This document shows, one piece after another, positions 44,101 to 52,723 of a stretch of DNA of 64,000 nt. A program made the translations under genes and the position numbers. Origin of the DNA: Candidatus Polarisedimenticolaceae bacterium (lineage in GTDB: Bacteria; Acidobacteriota; Polarisedimenticolia; Polarisedimenticolales; DASRJG01); NCBI GenBank assembly GCA_036275915.1, contig DASUCV010000001.1, positions 114,019 through 178,018 on the forward strand. The letters run 5' to 3'. Below the pieces are notes generated by a model. The model saw only the letters and a program-made list of their open reading frames with translations, was not told the origin of the DNA and ran no database searches. Every line of letters starts with the position of its first letter. Within the stretch, counting starts at the first letter, position 1.

Positions 44101-46747
44101 GTGCCGAGGCGGTGTCCGAGCGCGGGAGGACGGCGAGAAGACGGCCCATCCAGGCTGGGTTGCCGTCCTGTGGCGCTCCGTCCGTCGCCGTCGGGGTCCA
44201 CGTATCGGTCACCGGGTCATACCGCGCGTTCCCCGGCGGACCGTAAGTCCCGCAGGGTATGGAGCCGATCGCGAGGACCTGGCTTCCGGTCCAGACGACG
44301 CCCTGATAGGCGATCCACGCACCGTTTGTCGAGAGAGCTCGCCAGGCATCGGCCTCCGGGTCGTAAGCACCCCAGGTGCAACCGCTGGCGACGATCATCT
44401 CGTGTCCGGTCCACACGGCGGGAATGCGAAAACCGGCGGGCGGGCTTTGCGCCGTGTTGATCGGGGTCCACACGCGGAGTACGGGGTCGTAGCGCCCGCC
44501 GCCCGGCAGCTCGCTCCCCGAGATGTTGGCCCAGACGATCATTTCCCGCCCCGTCCAAACCGCGCTCGGGGGGTAGTCCAGCAGCGGGATCGTGCGGTCG
44601 GTTCCCATCGCAGTCCAAGCGTCCCTGGCCGGGTCGTAATGCCCGCCATTGTGAAAACCCGGCGGGTAAGAGTTGGTCGGCCGCCACACGAGCATCTCGG
44701 TCCCGGTCCAAAAGCCGACCTGTTGCGCGAGGGGATCGGGCGCGCCGTCGAGTGACGTCGGACTCCACGTGTCCGTCGCCGGCACGTAGCGCGCGCCGGT
44801 GTTCGTGCCGCGACCCAGGCCCTCGTCCGTGACATGACCGCCCCAGATGATCATCTCGGTGCCGGTCCAAACGGCGCTGTGCTCCGCTCTCGCGAGCGGG
44901 CTCGTGCCGCGGCCGGTCGACACCCAGCGGTCGGCGAAAGGGTCGTATCGTCCTCCCGTGTCGAGCGCTTGCTCGTACCCGTTGAGTGCGAAGTCGGTCC
45001 CGCCCCAGACGATCAACTCGTGTCCCGACCAAACGACGACCTGACCCCGCCGAAACTGTGGCGCGTTCACGATCGTCGATTGCCGCCAGGCGTCGGTGAT
45101 CGGATCGTAGCGGTGGACGGCTGCGTCGAAGAGCCCGCCGTAGACGAGCATCTCGGTCCCGGTCCACACCGCCGTGTGACCCACCGGATTCTGGTTGTAT
45201 TGGGTCGGGTAGGTGGTCATCGGCCGCCACTTGTCTTGCACCGGGTCGTAGCGGCCGCCGGAAGCCGGGTAGCTCGGGTAGAGCTCACCCCCGTAGACGA
45301 TCGCCTCGCTTCCCGTCCAGACGATCGTGTGAGAGGCGCGCGCCGCGGGCGCTCCTTCCGTCGTCATCGTCGTCCAGCGATCCGCTTTCGGATCGTAGCG
45401 AGCTCCCGTGGCGAGGTAGTACGGCGACGAGCCTATCCCGCCCCAGACGATCATCTCGCTCCCGCTCCAGACCGCCGGCGCATCCTCGCGGAACTCGGGC
45501 TGGTTCTCCTCGGTCATCGGGGCCCAAGTTCCTCGTGCCGGATCGTAACGAGCGCCGCTCGCGTACGGTCCCCAGATCAACATCTCCTCGCCGGTCCACA
45601 GGGCGATGTGGCCTTGTCGCGGCGACGGCGCACCCTCCGTCGGAAGCGGCGTCCAAGTGTCGGTCGCCGGATCGTAGGCGGCGCCGGTGTTCGTCGTCGT
45701 TCCGTGCTCGTCGCCGCCGCCCCAGACGATCACCTTGGATCCCGTCCAAATCATCGACTCGCCACTGAGGCTTCGAGGGCTTCCCACGGTGGAGACCGGG
45801 CGCCATGTGTCCGTCGCGGGGTTGTAGATGTCGCCCGACACGTCGTAGGTCGTGCGACCCATCTGGTGGTAACCCCAGACGATCATCTCGCTACCGGTCC
45901 AGACACCGATCGACTGCCAGCGAAGCCTCGGCCGATCGAGCTTCATGGGCTCCCACCGATCGCCGAGATCCGGTGACGCGGCGCGGACGGAAGGAAGCGC
46001 GATCGGCGCGGACGAGGGAGGGTCGACTGGCTGAAGGTCGTTGCGCGTGGCCAGCCAAGCGTCGAGCGTGCGTTTTGGCCAGGAGACGGTCGCCACCACC
46101 GTCTTCCCGCCCGGGCCGATCGTCTCGACGCGAGCGACGAAACCGTCGTCTTCCTCGACGATCGGACTCAGGGCGGGCGCGGTCACGCCACTCTTCTCAT
46201 CGAGCTGCACGGTGGCGCCAAGCTGCATCAGCTCCTCGATCGATCGGCGCTTCGCCACCGACTCTTCCGCGCGCTGCCTGCTTTCAGCGTTGAATCGTTC
46301 GTCGCGCGCGTACCAGTGGAGCGCGAGCCGCTCGACGAGGGCAGGGCGCGCGATCGTCTCCGCGATGAGCTCGGGATCGTTGCCCAGCGCGGCGAACATC
46401 TCTTGGAGCATCGCGGGGTCGCGGGAATTGCCCGCCATCCGGTCGAGCTCGGCCTGGAGTTGCCCCGCCGAGACCGGCCTGCCCCACACAACGTCGAGCG
46501 CGCGAGACAGCTTCAACGCGCGGACGACCTTTGCGCGGATCGCTGCTGCGGGCATAGCCGCGGAGAACGGAGGCCGTGGCGCCTTGTTCTCCTTCGGCCA
46601 CTCGCGATGCTCCCAGCAAATCCGCTCGATCGCGGATTGGGCGGCGACGCGCTGGTCCATCGTGAGCGCGCTCGGCGCCGCCTGCGCGCGACCTGCGGCG
46701 ACGGCGGTCGCAAGCACGCAGACGGCAAGCGTCGAGCGAAATCTCAC
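41138..46747 (-). CDS. Giant secreted Kelch-repeat plus thrombospondin type 3 repeat protein
   Basis: An 1869-residue protein with GTG start (GGGGGAG upstream) and signal peptide ([21 protein letters not shown]). Residues about 25-240 are helical. Residues about 260-930 contain about 14 Kelch-like blades of the form [12 protein letters not shown]...[13 protein letters not shown]. Residues about 940-1310 are about 15 Ca2+-binding thrombospondin type 3 repeats ([27 protein letters not shown]). A jelly-roll-like part, a PKD-like domain (about 1550-1640, [13 protein letters not shown]) and further Ig-like segments follow. It is probably a calcium-stiffened, surface-displayed or secreted binding protein. 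The C-terminus ([10 protein letters not shown]) is basic with no recognisable sorting signal. Confidence 0.85.
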   Translation of the reverse strand: MRFRSTLAVCVLATAVAAGRAQAAPSALTMDQRVAAQSAIERICWEHREWPKENKAPRPPFSAAMPAAAIRAKVVRALKLSRALDVVWGRPVSAGQLQAELDRMAGNSRDPAMLQEMFAALGNDPELIAETIARPALVERLALHWYARDERFNAESRQRAEESVAKRRSIEELMQLGATVQLDEKSGVTAPALSPIVEEDDGFVARVETIGPGGKTVVATVSWPKRTLDAWLATRNDLQPVDPPSSAPIALPSVRAASPDLGDRWEPMKLDRPRLRWQSIGVWTGSEMIVWGYHQMGRTTYDVSGDIYNPATDTWRPVSTVGSPRSLSGESMIWTGSKVIVWGGGDEHGTTTNTGAAYDPATDTWTPLPTEGAPSPRQGHIALWTGEEMLIWGPYASGARYDPARGTWAPMTEENQPEFREDAPAVWSGSEMIVWGGIGSSPYYLATGARYDPKADRWTTMTTEGAPAARASHTIVWTGSEAIVYGGELYPSYPASGGRYDPVQDKWRPMTTYPTQYNQNPVGHTAVWTGTEMLVYGGLFDAAVHRYDPITDAWRQSTIVNAPQFRRGQVVVWSGHELIVWGGTDFALNGYEQALDTGGRYDPFADRWVSTGRGTSPLARAEHSAVWTGTEMIIWGGHVTDEGLGRGTNTGARYVPATDTWSPTSLDGAPDPLAQQVGFWTGTEMLVWRPTNSYPPGFHNGGHYDPARDAWTAMGTDRTIPLLDYPPSAVWTGREMIVWANISGSELPGGGRYDPVLRVWTPINTAQSPPAGFRIPAVWTGHEMIVASGCTWGAYDPEADAWRALSTNGAWIAYQGVVWTGSQVLAIGSIPCGTYGPPGNARYDPVTDTWTPTATDGAPQDGNPAWMGRLLAVLPRSDTASAPARLYSPAENVWFTSSAPNPLMPRDDASMVWTGSRLLVWGGWAHSDGRFGDGAAYLPPAADIDHDGVPDDVDNCVLVANPDQADLDGDGLGDACDNCPTVPFPTNWDADQDGIDDACDTCVDVDGDGFGAAGAPSQTCPVDNCPFVANPSQADSDGDGRGDACDNCPSLPNDQRDADSDGVGNACDNCPSVVNPNQVDTDADGLGDACDNCPTVANPGQANQDHDGAGDACDDCPLVPNSQGFDYDHDGLADACDNCPYVANPGQEDRDHDGVGDACDNCPNLPASQHDADFDGIGDACDNCPLYWNPSQANADGDGRGDECDNCPSVPNNQSDVDGDGDGDACDDCIHDYNPDQADADGDGLGDVCDNCPSVANADQADRVQPDGIGDACEDSDQDGVVDALDNCPFVASPDQTDSDGDGFGDACDVCRHTPNPAQRERAACIGVSSSGGTCLDAAVDLVDPSESGRVIVRKVTAGPPSRIEIELLQTTCADETDSYSFSLNGVLLGTVPADRSDASFCACEPVPQRIVFDDAGTIGAAWSSTAPNSLHVEKIGDTSYLSWMRVSGIGPAPLCLLDVTGQQCSGTNLCVAYTNVLSQSFVLPLLGGVVELISVPFAQGALPARVPIGSLEPGAYQLCVEGNSGDGSAPPIDCRDFSRSMEENIAINDAGCGPPAANAGPDIVAECEVPFTLDGRGSTDPDSTPGTSDGIAHYAWYLAYGTQGQELLGEGPVLTTALPSGFYLVTLEVTDTSGATATDGVAVDVSDTRPPAGSILSPQAGACFGPSALPVTITDSFVDACDGMAMKSYDPPPGPSYFSHGDHHVTLHASDSSGHSVSASVDFTIDTVPPSVTILTPAGGGPALPMSLPIPIVFQSSDADGATGDVVHETISLQECVIFDGATYGDRDGILHDETISVTRADVCRIATLCGVHQLDNPELRITATDCGGNEAVASVRIPGTMALDVSNCWGGLVPARPRTKTIKKSGF
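42800..43925 (-). repeat. Tandem coding repeats of the thrombospondin type 3 region
   Basis: About fifteen degenerate units of roughly 60-80 nt, each encoding [15 protein letters not shown]. On the plus strand the recurring word is CAGTTGTCGCA[GA]GCGTC. Unit length varies and the differences keep the reading frame, which marks them as coding repeats. Confidence 0.85.
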
Positions 46748-46852
46748 CGAGGCTCCCCCTGAATCTCGCGACTCTATACGTCGATCAGGGACGGTTGCCA
46801 AGGGAACCAGGGACTCGGTTCGTCCGGTTTCGCACGAACGCGTGCTCGTACA

Positions 46853-49800
46853 TCAGTTCGCCGTCACGCTGTCTCCTCCGCTCACGACGACCGGCGTTCG
46901 CCTCCGACCATCGACCTCGACGGTGTACGTCCCGGGCGGCATCTCGTGGCAGACGTAGTTAGAGGGAGCGTCCCTGCCTCCTTCGAGGCCGCAACGCGGC
47001 CAGCCGAGGCCGTAGGGAAGGTTCCAGGTCGCTCCCTGGTCGTCGAAGATGCGAACGCTCCGGTCGCCCGGGGATAGCGGGACCACGAGCCTCCCTGCGC
47101 GAGGCACCGAGAGCGTTACCGTGAGCTCGCCGGACTCCGGAACGTCGACGGCGGTCCGCGCAAAGCCCGCGTCGTCGGCACGGAAGGCGATGACGGCGGG
47201 CCCGGGCTTGAAAGTCTGGCAGACACTCTCACCCGCGATCGGCTCGCCACTCGCGACGGACCTTTCCTGGATGCAATAAAGAGCACCGGCAACCAGGGGG
47301 GGCATAGTGTCGAGGATCACGCGAACCGTGGGCGGCCCGCCCGGCGCCAGCTCGGCGATGAGATCGGCGGTGCCCGGGACAACGTCGACGGAGCGCTTCC
47401 ATAGCGCGAATCCCATCGCCTCAACCGAGAGGTCGTGCGCGCCGTCCTTTACGAGCGTGAGGACCGCGACGCCGTCATCGCCGGTGACGGTGCTCTGACA
47501 CCCGCCTTTGCACGTGCTCGTCTCCCACCCGAGGTCTTGGTCGCCGCCGGACATCCCCGCGCTCCCGAATTCGAGTACTCCGCTCGGCATCGCCTCGACG
47601 TCGGCGCCCGCGATCGGTTTGCGCGAGACGCGATCGCGCACGAGAACACGCAGTCTGCGCTCGACGATCTCGAGATCGGCGCCGACGTCTCCGGTCTCGG
47701 GAACCTCGATGCGCCGCTCCGCGCGACCTTCGGCCGAAACCGCGCTGACGATGACGGGCCCCGGCGCGACGTCGTCGATGGCGTAGGCGCCGCCGACGTC
47801 GGTGCGCACGCCCGCCGAGACCGTCGCCGCGCCTTGGCTCCCGCTCGCGATCGCCACGATCGCCTGCGCCGACGGCCGGCCGCCGGCGGTCACGCGCCCG
47901 GAGACTCGCGACCCCGCGTCGAACTCCACCTCGGTGGTCGTGCCGGCGGCGAGCTCGACTTGTTTTTCCCTGCTGAAACCGAGCTCGACCGTGCACCGGC
48001 CCGCTGCGAGGTGCTCGACGAGAACGCTTCGGCCCAGACCGGGACGCACGCGAGGAATGCCGATCGCATCGACGACCATGAGTGGCGACGAGGACCGCGT
48101 CTTGATCATGAGCCGGGCCTCGGGCTGGAGCGTAACGACGGTGGGCGATATCGAGGGTGCGGCCCGCGCGGCAGCAAAGCCCGGAGCGGTCGCGACGACG
48201 ATGGCGCCTTCCTTGTTGGGGGCGGCGAGCCGGAACGTCCCGTCGTCTCCCGACCGGGTCGAGGCGATCGCTCCGGCCTCCGGGGGATCGCCGAGCACGT
48301 TGCGGACGAGAACGACCGAAGCGCCGGCGATGGGGACGCCGCTCGAGTCGACGACGGTGCCTTGGATCTCGTCGGGATCGTGGAGGGCGAGGGTGATCTC
48401 GCCGGATCGTTCGCCGACCCGCACGATGTCGGAAATCGCGCTGGAAGCCTCGGCTTGCAAGAGCACGACCTCGTCGGGTAACGAGCTCAGCGAGAAGGAT
48501 CCGTCCCCGTCGCTGCTGACGGTGTCGAGGGGCTCGCCGTGAACCGACGACGCCTTCACGGTCGCCGCGACGCCGTTTCCGGCCGGGCCGACGACACGGC
48601 CCCGCACCGGTTGGGCCCGCGCTAGCGTGACCTCCTCGTCGCCGCCGGGAGAGACGCCCGTCCGGCTCTTGCGGACGAAGCCGGGCGCTTCGACGGACAA
48701 GGCGACACGACCCGACGAGGGAAGACCCGTGAGGACGCAGACGCCGTCTGCAGCCGTCTTCGTTCGGCGCTTGATGATGAGGCCCACCCGGCTCTCGGCG
48801 ACGACCGTCGCTCCCTCGACCGGGGAACGCTGATCGTCGCGAACCGTGACCCGTAGCGTCGCGCCGCGCGTGACGCGGACTTCGCCGAGATCGACGAGAG
48901 CGGTACCCGACGAGGCGGTGACGTTCAGCCGGGTCGGGAGCGCATCGACGGGACGCAAGTCGATCACCGCCGAGTCGGAAGCGAACGGCCCCATAACGAC
49001 GCGTCCCTCCGCGTCGCAGCGCCCTTCAGCCCCGGGCGCGATGCGCCGATCGGCGGCGTCGGCGAGGTCGAGAAGCGCTCGGCAGGCAACGGGACGGCCC
49101 TCCTGATCGAGGACGCGGGCCGTCGCCCGATGGGGCGCCTTTGGGACGAGACGCATGTCCGGAGCGGCCGGCGCGAAGGCGATGCCTCTGGGATCGTCCC
49201 ATCCCCCGGCCACGACGATCGCGTCGGCCTCCGGGTCGAGGGCGAGCCGGAAGGACCCGTCGTCGCGGGACACGACGTCCTTCGAATTGCCGTCACAGCG
49301 CCACCCGAGTCCCTCCGCTGCGTCGACGCGGATGGGAACCGCTCTTCTCGGCTTTCCGGCTTCGTCGACGACGCGGCCTTCGACACGGTTCGGCTCACGC
49401 CACGGGATGAACACCGTTTCGGGCCGCGGTTTGGGGAACGATAGCGTCGCGTGGCAGCGCCAGGAGCCGTCGGCGCGAGCCGCCTCGACGACGTAGCGCC
49501 CGGGCGGCAGCGGCGGAACAGGACCGGGCGATTGCCACGCAGGCGCCTTGGCGCCTTCGGGAGTGATCGTGACGCGGAGCGTGCCGCCCACGCCCTTGGG
49601 AAGCTCGGTCGTGAGGCGCACCGCGGGGCGAAGGGCGCACGGCGAACCGGCCGGCGCCTCGCCGGCGAGCCAGAGGCGGGACTCGCAGCGCACGCGCCGG
49701 CATCCGTCGGACACCGCCGATGACGGCGGATCGGCGCACGTCACCACGACCGACGGGTCCGGCGATCCGTCAGGGGTCGTCACCAAAGCCCCCCCCGCGG

Positions 49801-49858
49801 TCGCGATGGAGGTGACGACACCGAGCGCCAGGGCGAGAGCGGCACGTCCGTTCGTCAT
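46853..49858 (-). CDS. Large exported protein of repeated carboxypeptidase-regulatory-like domains
   Basis: A 1001-residue protein with signal peptide (TNGRAALALALGVVTSIATAGG), an early Cys-containing segment (VVVTCADPPSSAVSDGCRRVRCESRLWLAGEA), then about eight beta-sandwich units of the carboxypeptidase-D-regulatory / CNA-B type, each built as GRVVxxxGxPxxGAxVxxxxxxGxxxxxxxxDxxGxFxLxxLPxGxVxLxxxAxGF. Such domains are structural stalks or binding modules outside the cell. It starts 4 bp after the stop of the second Cys-rich mini-protein and so belongs to a three-gene unit. The role is unknown. Confidence 0.8.
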   Translation of the reverse strand: MTNGRAALALALGVVTSIATAGGALVTTPDGSPDPSVVVTCADPPSSAVSDGCRRVRCESRLWLAGEAPAGSPCALRPAVRLTTELPKGVGGTLRVTITPEGAKAPAWQSPGPVPPLPPGRYVVEAARADGSWRCHATLSFPKPRPETVFIPWREPNRVEGRVVDEAGKPRRAVPIRVDAAEGLGWRCDGNSKDVVSRDDGSFRLALDPEADAIVVAGGWDDPRGIAFAPAAPDMRLVPKAPHRATARVLDQEGRPVACRALLDLADAADRRIAPGAEGRCDAEGRVVMGPFASDSAVIDLRPVDALPTRLNVTASSGTALVDLGEVRVTRGATLRVTVRDDQRSPVEGATVVAESRVGLIIKRRTKTAADGVCVLTGLPSSGRVALSVEAPGFVRKSRTGVSPGGDEEVTLARAQPVRGRVVGPAGNGVAATVKASSVHGEPLDTVSSDGDGSFSLSSLPDEVVLLQAEASSAISDIVRVGERSGEITLALHDPDEIQGTVVDSSGVPIAGASVVLVRNVLGDPPEAGAIASTRSGDDGTFRLAAPNKEGAIVVATAPGFAAARAAPSISPTVVTLQPEARLMIKTRSSSPLMVVDAIGIPRVRPGLGRSVLVEHLAAGRCTVELGFSREKQVELAAGTTTEVEFDAGSRVSGRVTAGGRPSAQAIVAIASGSQGAATVSAGVRTDVGGAYAIDDVAPGPVIVSAVSAEGRAERRIEVPETGDVGADLEIVERRLRVLVRDRVSRKPIAGADVEAMPSGVLEFGSAGMSGGDQDLGWETSTCKGGCQSTVTGDDGVAVLTLVKDGAHDLSVEAMGFALWKRSVDVVPGTADLIAELAPGGPPTVRVILDTMPPLVAGALYCIQERSVASGEPIAGESVCQTFKPGPAVIAFRADDAGFARTAVDVPESGELTVTLSVPRAGRLVVPLSPGDRSVRIFDDQGATWNLPYGLGWPRCGLEGGRDAPSNYVCHEMPPGTYTVEVDGRRRTPVVVSGGDSVTAN

Positions 49859-49862
49859 CGCG

Positions 49863-50159
49863 TCACCAGAGAGGATACGGCCGGTCCGGCGGCACCGGAT
49901 CGACCTCTTCATGGTCGAGCACGCATTGGCATCCGCCGTCGCAGTTGCAGCACGCGAAAAACCCCGATCGGCAGGTCACGGAGCAAGACTTCGTGTAGAA
50001 GGTGAAGATCACGTGACACGAGATCTGGCACGAGTCGGCGAAGATCCCACCTGATTCGCAGGCGACCATCTGTTGCATCTCCGTTTCCGGCGGAGCGAGC
50101 AATGTCGCCGGCCCATCTGCGGCGAATGCCGCAAGGGCGAGGACCACGGCGCTCACCAT
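49863..50159 (-). CDS. Small secreted Cys-rich protein B
   Basis: A 98-residue protein with a short signal peptide (MVSAVVLALAAFAADG) and a Cys-rich core: MVACESGGIFADSC, then QISCHVIFTFYTKSC, SVTCRSGFFACC and NCDGGCQC, with ten cysteines, ending PYPLW. It is clearly homologous to the gene just upstream (shared MVAC[DE]SGG, SC, GF[YF]ACC, CxC and a final Trp). Its ATG lies within the last codons of that gene. I do not recognise the family. Plausible roles are a disulfide-stabilised secreted peptide, a metal binder or a precursor peptide; nothing nearby encodes a modification enzyme. Confidence 0.75.
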   Translation of the reverse strand: MVSAVVLALAAFAADGPATLLAPPETEMQQMVACESGGIFADSCQISCHVIFTFYTKSCSVTCRSGFFACCNCDGGCQCVLDHEEVDPVPPDRPYPLW

Positions 50160-50527
50160 GCGCGCACCGGGGTGAACGGCTCTTCCGGATGCTCGGTGAG
50201 GCACACGCACTTCGCATCGTGGCCGCCTCCGGGGTTCTGGCAGCACGCGTAGAACCCGGTGGTGCAGCTGATCCCGCAGCTCGAGGTGGTGCCGAACCCG
50301 CTGACGCTGATCGTCACCTTCGTCTCGCACGAGGTCGCGCCCACACCCCCCGAATCGCACGCGACCATCGCGGGAGCCGATGCGGCCTCGGCCGCCGGAC
50401 CGCCGCATCGGGGTGGGGATCCCGGCGGCGGCAATGCCTCGGCGGCCTGTGCGGCACCGGCCAGCCCCAACAAGGCGAGCGGCAAGACGAGCCGAAGGCG
50501 AGCCCTGTGACGGTGATTGCGGAGCAT
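50153..50527 (-). CDS. Small secreted Cys-rich protein A
   Basis: A 124-residue protein with signal peptide (LVLPLALLGLAGAAQAAEA), a Pro-rich linker and a Cys-rich core: MVACDSGGVGATSC, GTTSSCGISC, TTGFYACC and AKCVC, nine cysteines in the mature part, ending PVRAW. AGAGGA lies 4 nt before the ATG. It is the first gene of a coupled unit with its paralog (protein B) and the 1001-residue regulatory-domain protein. Divergent from the S9 peptidase gene, with a 175-bp spacer between them. No family recognised. Confidence 0.75.
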   Translation of the reverse strand: MLRNHRHRARLRLVLPLALLGLAGAAQAAEALPPPGSPPRCGGPAAEAASAPAMVACDSGGVGATSCETKVTISVSGFGTTSSCGISCTTGFYACCQNPGGGHDAKCVCLTEHPEEPFTPVRAW

Positions 50528-50656
50528 GGAATCCTCTTCCGGGAGGCGGGACGGGCCGTGCGGCCCTCGGACCGATGCAGATCCTACCGCCGGCCTGGGC
50601 CGTACGCCGCCCTCTTGGTCGCGAACACGGTTACCGGTTCACAACTTCGGGTTCCG

Positions 50657-50662
50657 TATAAA
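50657..50662 (+). promoter_or_regulatory. Candidate -10 box of the S9 peptidase gene
   Basis: TATAAA in the 175-bp divergent spacer between the Cys-rich unit and the S9 peptidase gene, 40 nt before the ATG. No convincing -35 at 16-18 nt was found. Nothing else stands out in this spacer. Confidence 0.35.
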
Positions 50663-50702
50663 GTACCGGCGGCGCGGGAAGAGACACGGGGGTAAGAGGC
50701 TC

Positions 50703-52712
50703 ATGATCGGACCGGCTCTGCTGCTGGCGTTGAAGTCGTTCACCGTCGACGACCTGTGGACGTTATCTCGCGTCGGCGCTCCGGCGCTCTCTCCGGACGG
50801 TGCCTGGATCGCCGTCTCAGTCGGCGTCCCCAACGTCGAGAAGAACACGATCAACACCGATCTGTGGCTCGTGCCATCGAACGGGAGCGCGCCTCCCCGT
50901 CGTCTCACCTGGAACGAGGGCGCCGACGGGAGCCCGGTGTTCAGCCCCGACGGCAAGCGCCTCGCATTCGTGTCGAAGCGCGGCGACGCGCCGCCGCAGC
51001 TCTACATCCTCCCGCTCGGGGGCGGCGATGCCGAGCGCATCACCGACCTTCCGGTCGGCGTCGACGACCCGAAGTGGTTCCCCGACGGGCAGGCGATCGC
51101 CTTCGTTGCCTCGACGTGGCCCGACCTGAACGCGGACTTCCCGGCGGTGAAGAAGCGGCTCGACGCGGCCGAGAAGGACAAGGTCAAGGCGAAGGTCTCG
51201 GAGAGCCGGCTCTGGCGTTACTGGGACCACTACCTGACCGACGGCGAGTACCCGCACCTCTTCCGGGTCGAGCTGAAATCGCGCGAGGTCATCGACCTCA
51301 CCCCCGGCTCGGCGCGCTACTTCGGCCTCATGGAGATCGGCGGCGCGTACGACATCGCTCCCGACGGCCAGGAGATCGTGTTCTCGGCGAATGCCACGGC
51401 GCCGCCCTACCAGACGTTGAACTACGACCTGTTCATGACACGGCCCGGCGGCTCGCCGCAGGACATCACGAAGGACAACCCCGGAGACGACCTCCGTCCC
51501 CGTTACACCGCCGACGGCCGGTCGATCGTCTACGGGCGCCAGACCCGCCCGGAGATCGACTCCGATTTCACGCATCTCATGAGGCTCGACCGGCGGTCGG
51601 GGAAAGCGGCCGAGATCGCCCCCAAGTTCGACGCGTCGGCGGAAGGCTGGGCGGTCGCGGGCGACGGGCTCGTCTACTTCCACGCGCAGCAGCACGGCAA
51701 GGTGCCGCTCTTCGCCGTGCCGGTCGCAGGCGGCATGCCGCGCGTGGTCGTCCGCGGCACGACCGGAGGCGTCGCCGTCGCGAAGAAGGGCGGGCTCCTC
51801 GTCTTCACGAAGGACTCGATCCTCGCTCCCCCCGAGATCTGGCGGGCGAAGCCGGATGGCGGCGGTCTCGCCTCGGTGACGCAATTCAACGACGCGAAGC
51901 TCGCCGAGTTCGACCTCGGCACCGTCAGCGACGTCACGATCAAGGGCGCGGGCAACGACGACGTCCAGATGTTCGTCGTGTATCCGCCGGGATTCGACCC
52001 GAAGGAGACGCCCGGCCGTCCGCTCGTCCAGCTCATTCACGGAGGACCGTTCGGCGCGTTCAACGACGGGTGGAGCTTCCGTTGGAACCCGCTGCTCTTC
52101 GCCGCGCGCGGCTACGTGTGCGCGCTCGTCAACTTCCACGGCTCGTCGGGCGCGGGCCAGGCGTTCGCCGACTCGATCCTCGGCGCGCCGGGCGACAAGC
52201 CGTTCACCGACATCATGAAGGCGACCGACGCGGTGCTCGGGCACGGCGGCGTCGACGAGAGCCGCATGGCGGCGGCCGGCGGATCGTACGGCGGTTACCT
52301 GACGGCCTGGATCCTGGGCCACACCGACCGGTTCAAGGCGCTCGTCGTCCACTCGGGACCCTACGACCTCCTGGGCCAGTTCGGCTCGGACGCCACGTGG
52401 GGGCGGTCGAAGAACTACGGGGCGGAGCCCTGGGTCGATCCGTCGAAGATCGAGGAGTCGTCGCCGAACCGGTTCGCGGCGAACTTCAAGACGCCGACCC
52501 TCGTGCTCCACGGCGAGAAGGACTACCGCGTCCCCTACGCCCAGGGTCTCGAGCTGTACGGCGTCCTGACGGCAAAGGGGGTCCCGGCGCGGATCGTGGT
52601 TTTTCCGGACGAGAACCACTGGATCCTGAAGGCGAAGAGCGCCTCGGTCTGGTACGGGGAGGTGCTCGGGTGGCTCGATCGCTGGCTCGGCAAGAAGTCC
52701 GAGGCGCGCTAA
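50703..52712 (+). CDS. S9 family peptidase (acylaminoacyl-peptidase / DPP-like)
   Basis: A 669-residue serine peptidase with an N-terminal WD40/TolB-like propeller (repeats of ALSPDGAWIAVSV, SPVFSPDGKRLAFVS type, residues about 20-400) and a C-terminal alpha/beta hydrolase. The triad is Ser in AAGGSYGGYLTAW, Asp in LHGEKDYRVPYAQ and His in FPDENHWILK. The first residues (MIGPALLLALKSFT) are hydrophobic but not a clear signal peptide. It probably removes short N-terminal units from peptides. The sulfatase-fold lipoprotein gene follows after 11 bp. Confidence 0.92.
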   Translation: MIGPALLLALKSFTVDDLWTLSRVGAPALSPDGAWIAVSVGVPNVEKNTINTDLWLVPSNGSAPPRRLTWNEGADGSPVFSPDGKRLAFVSKRGDAPPQLYILPLGGGDAERITDLPVGVDDPKWFPDGQAIAFVASTWPDLNADFPAVKKRLDAAEKDKVKAKVSESRLWRYWDHYLTDGEYPHLFRVELKSREVIDLTPGSARYFGLMEIGGAYDIAPDGQEIVFSANATAPPYQTLNYDLFMTRPGGSPQDITKDNPGDDLRPRYTADGRSIVYGRQTRPEIDSDFTHLMRLDRRSGKAAEIAPKFDASAEGWAVAGDGLVYFHAQQHGKVPLFAVPVAGGMPRVVVRGTTGGVAVAKKGGLLVFTKDSILAPPEIWRAKPDGGGLASVTQFNDAKLAEFDLGTVSDVTIKGAGNDDVQMFVVYPPGFDPKETPGRPLVQLIHGGPFGAFNDGWSFRWNPLLFAARGYVCALVNFHGSSGAGQAFADSILGAPGDKPFTDIMKATDAVLGHGGVDESRMAAAGGSYGGYLTAWILGHTDRFKALVVHSGPYDLLGQFGSDATWGRSKNYGAEPWVDPSKIEESSPNRFAANFKTPTLVLHGEKDYRVPYAQGLELYGVLTAKGVPARIVVFPDENHWILKAKSASVWYGEVLGWLDRWLGKKSEAR

Positions 52713-52723
52713 TCTAGGCGGCC

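Noticed and set aside
49863..50527. A complete RiPP cluster around the Cys-rich mini-proteins
   Set aside because: No radical SAM, LanM-, YcaO- or transporter-type gene is adjacent; the peptides have ordinary secretion signals, so only a disulfide-rich secreted protein is supported.
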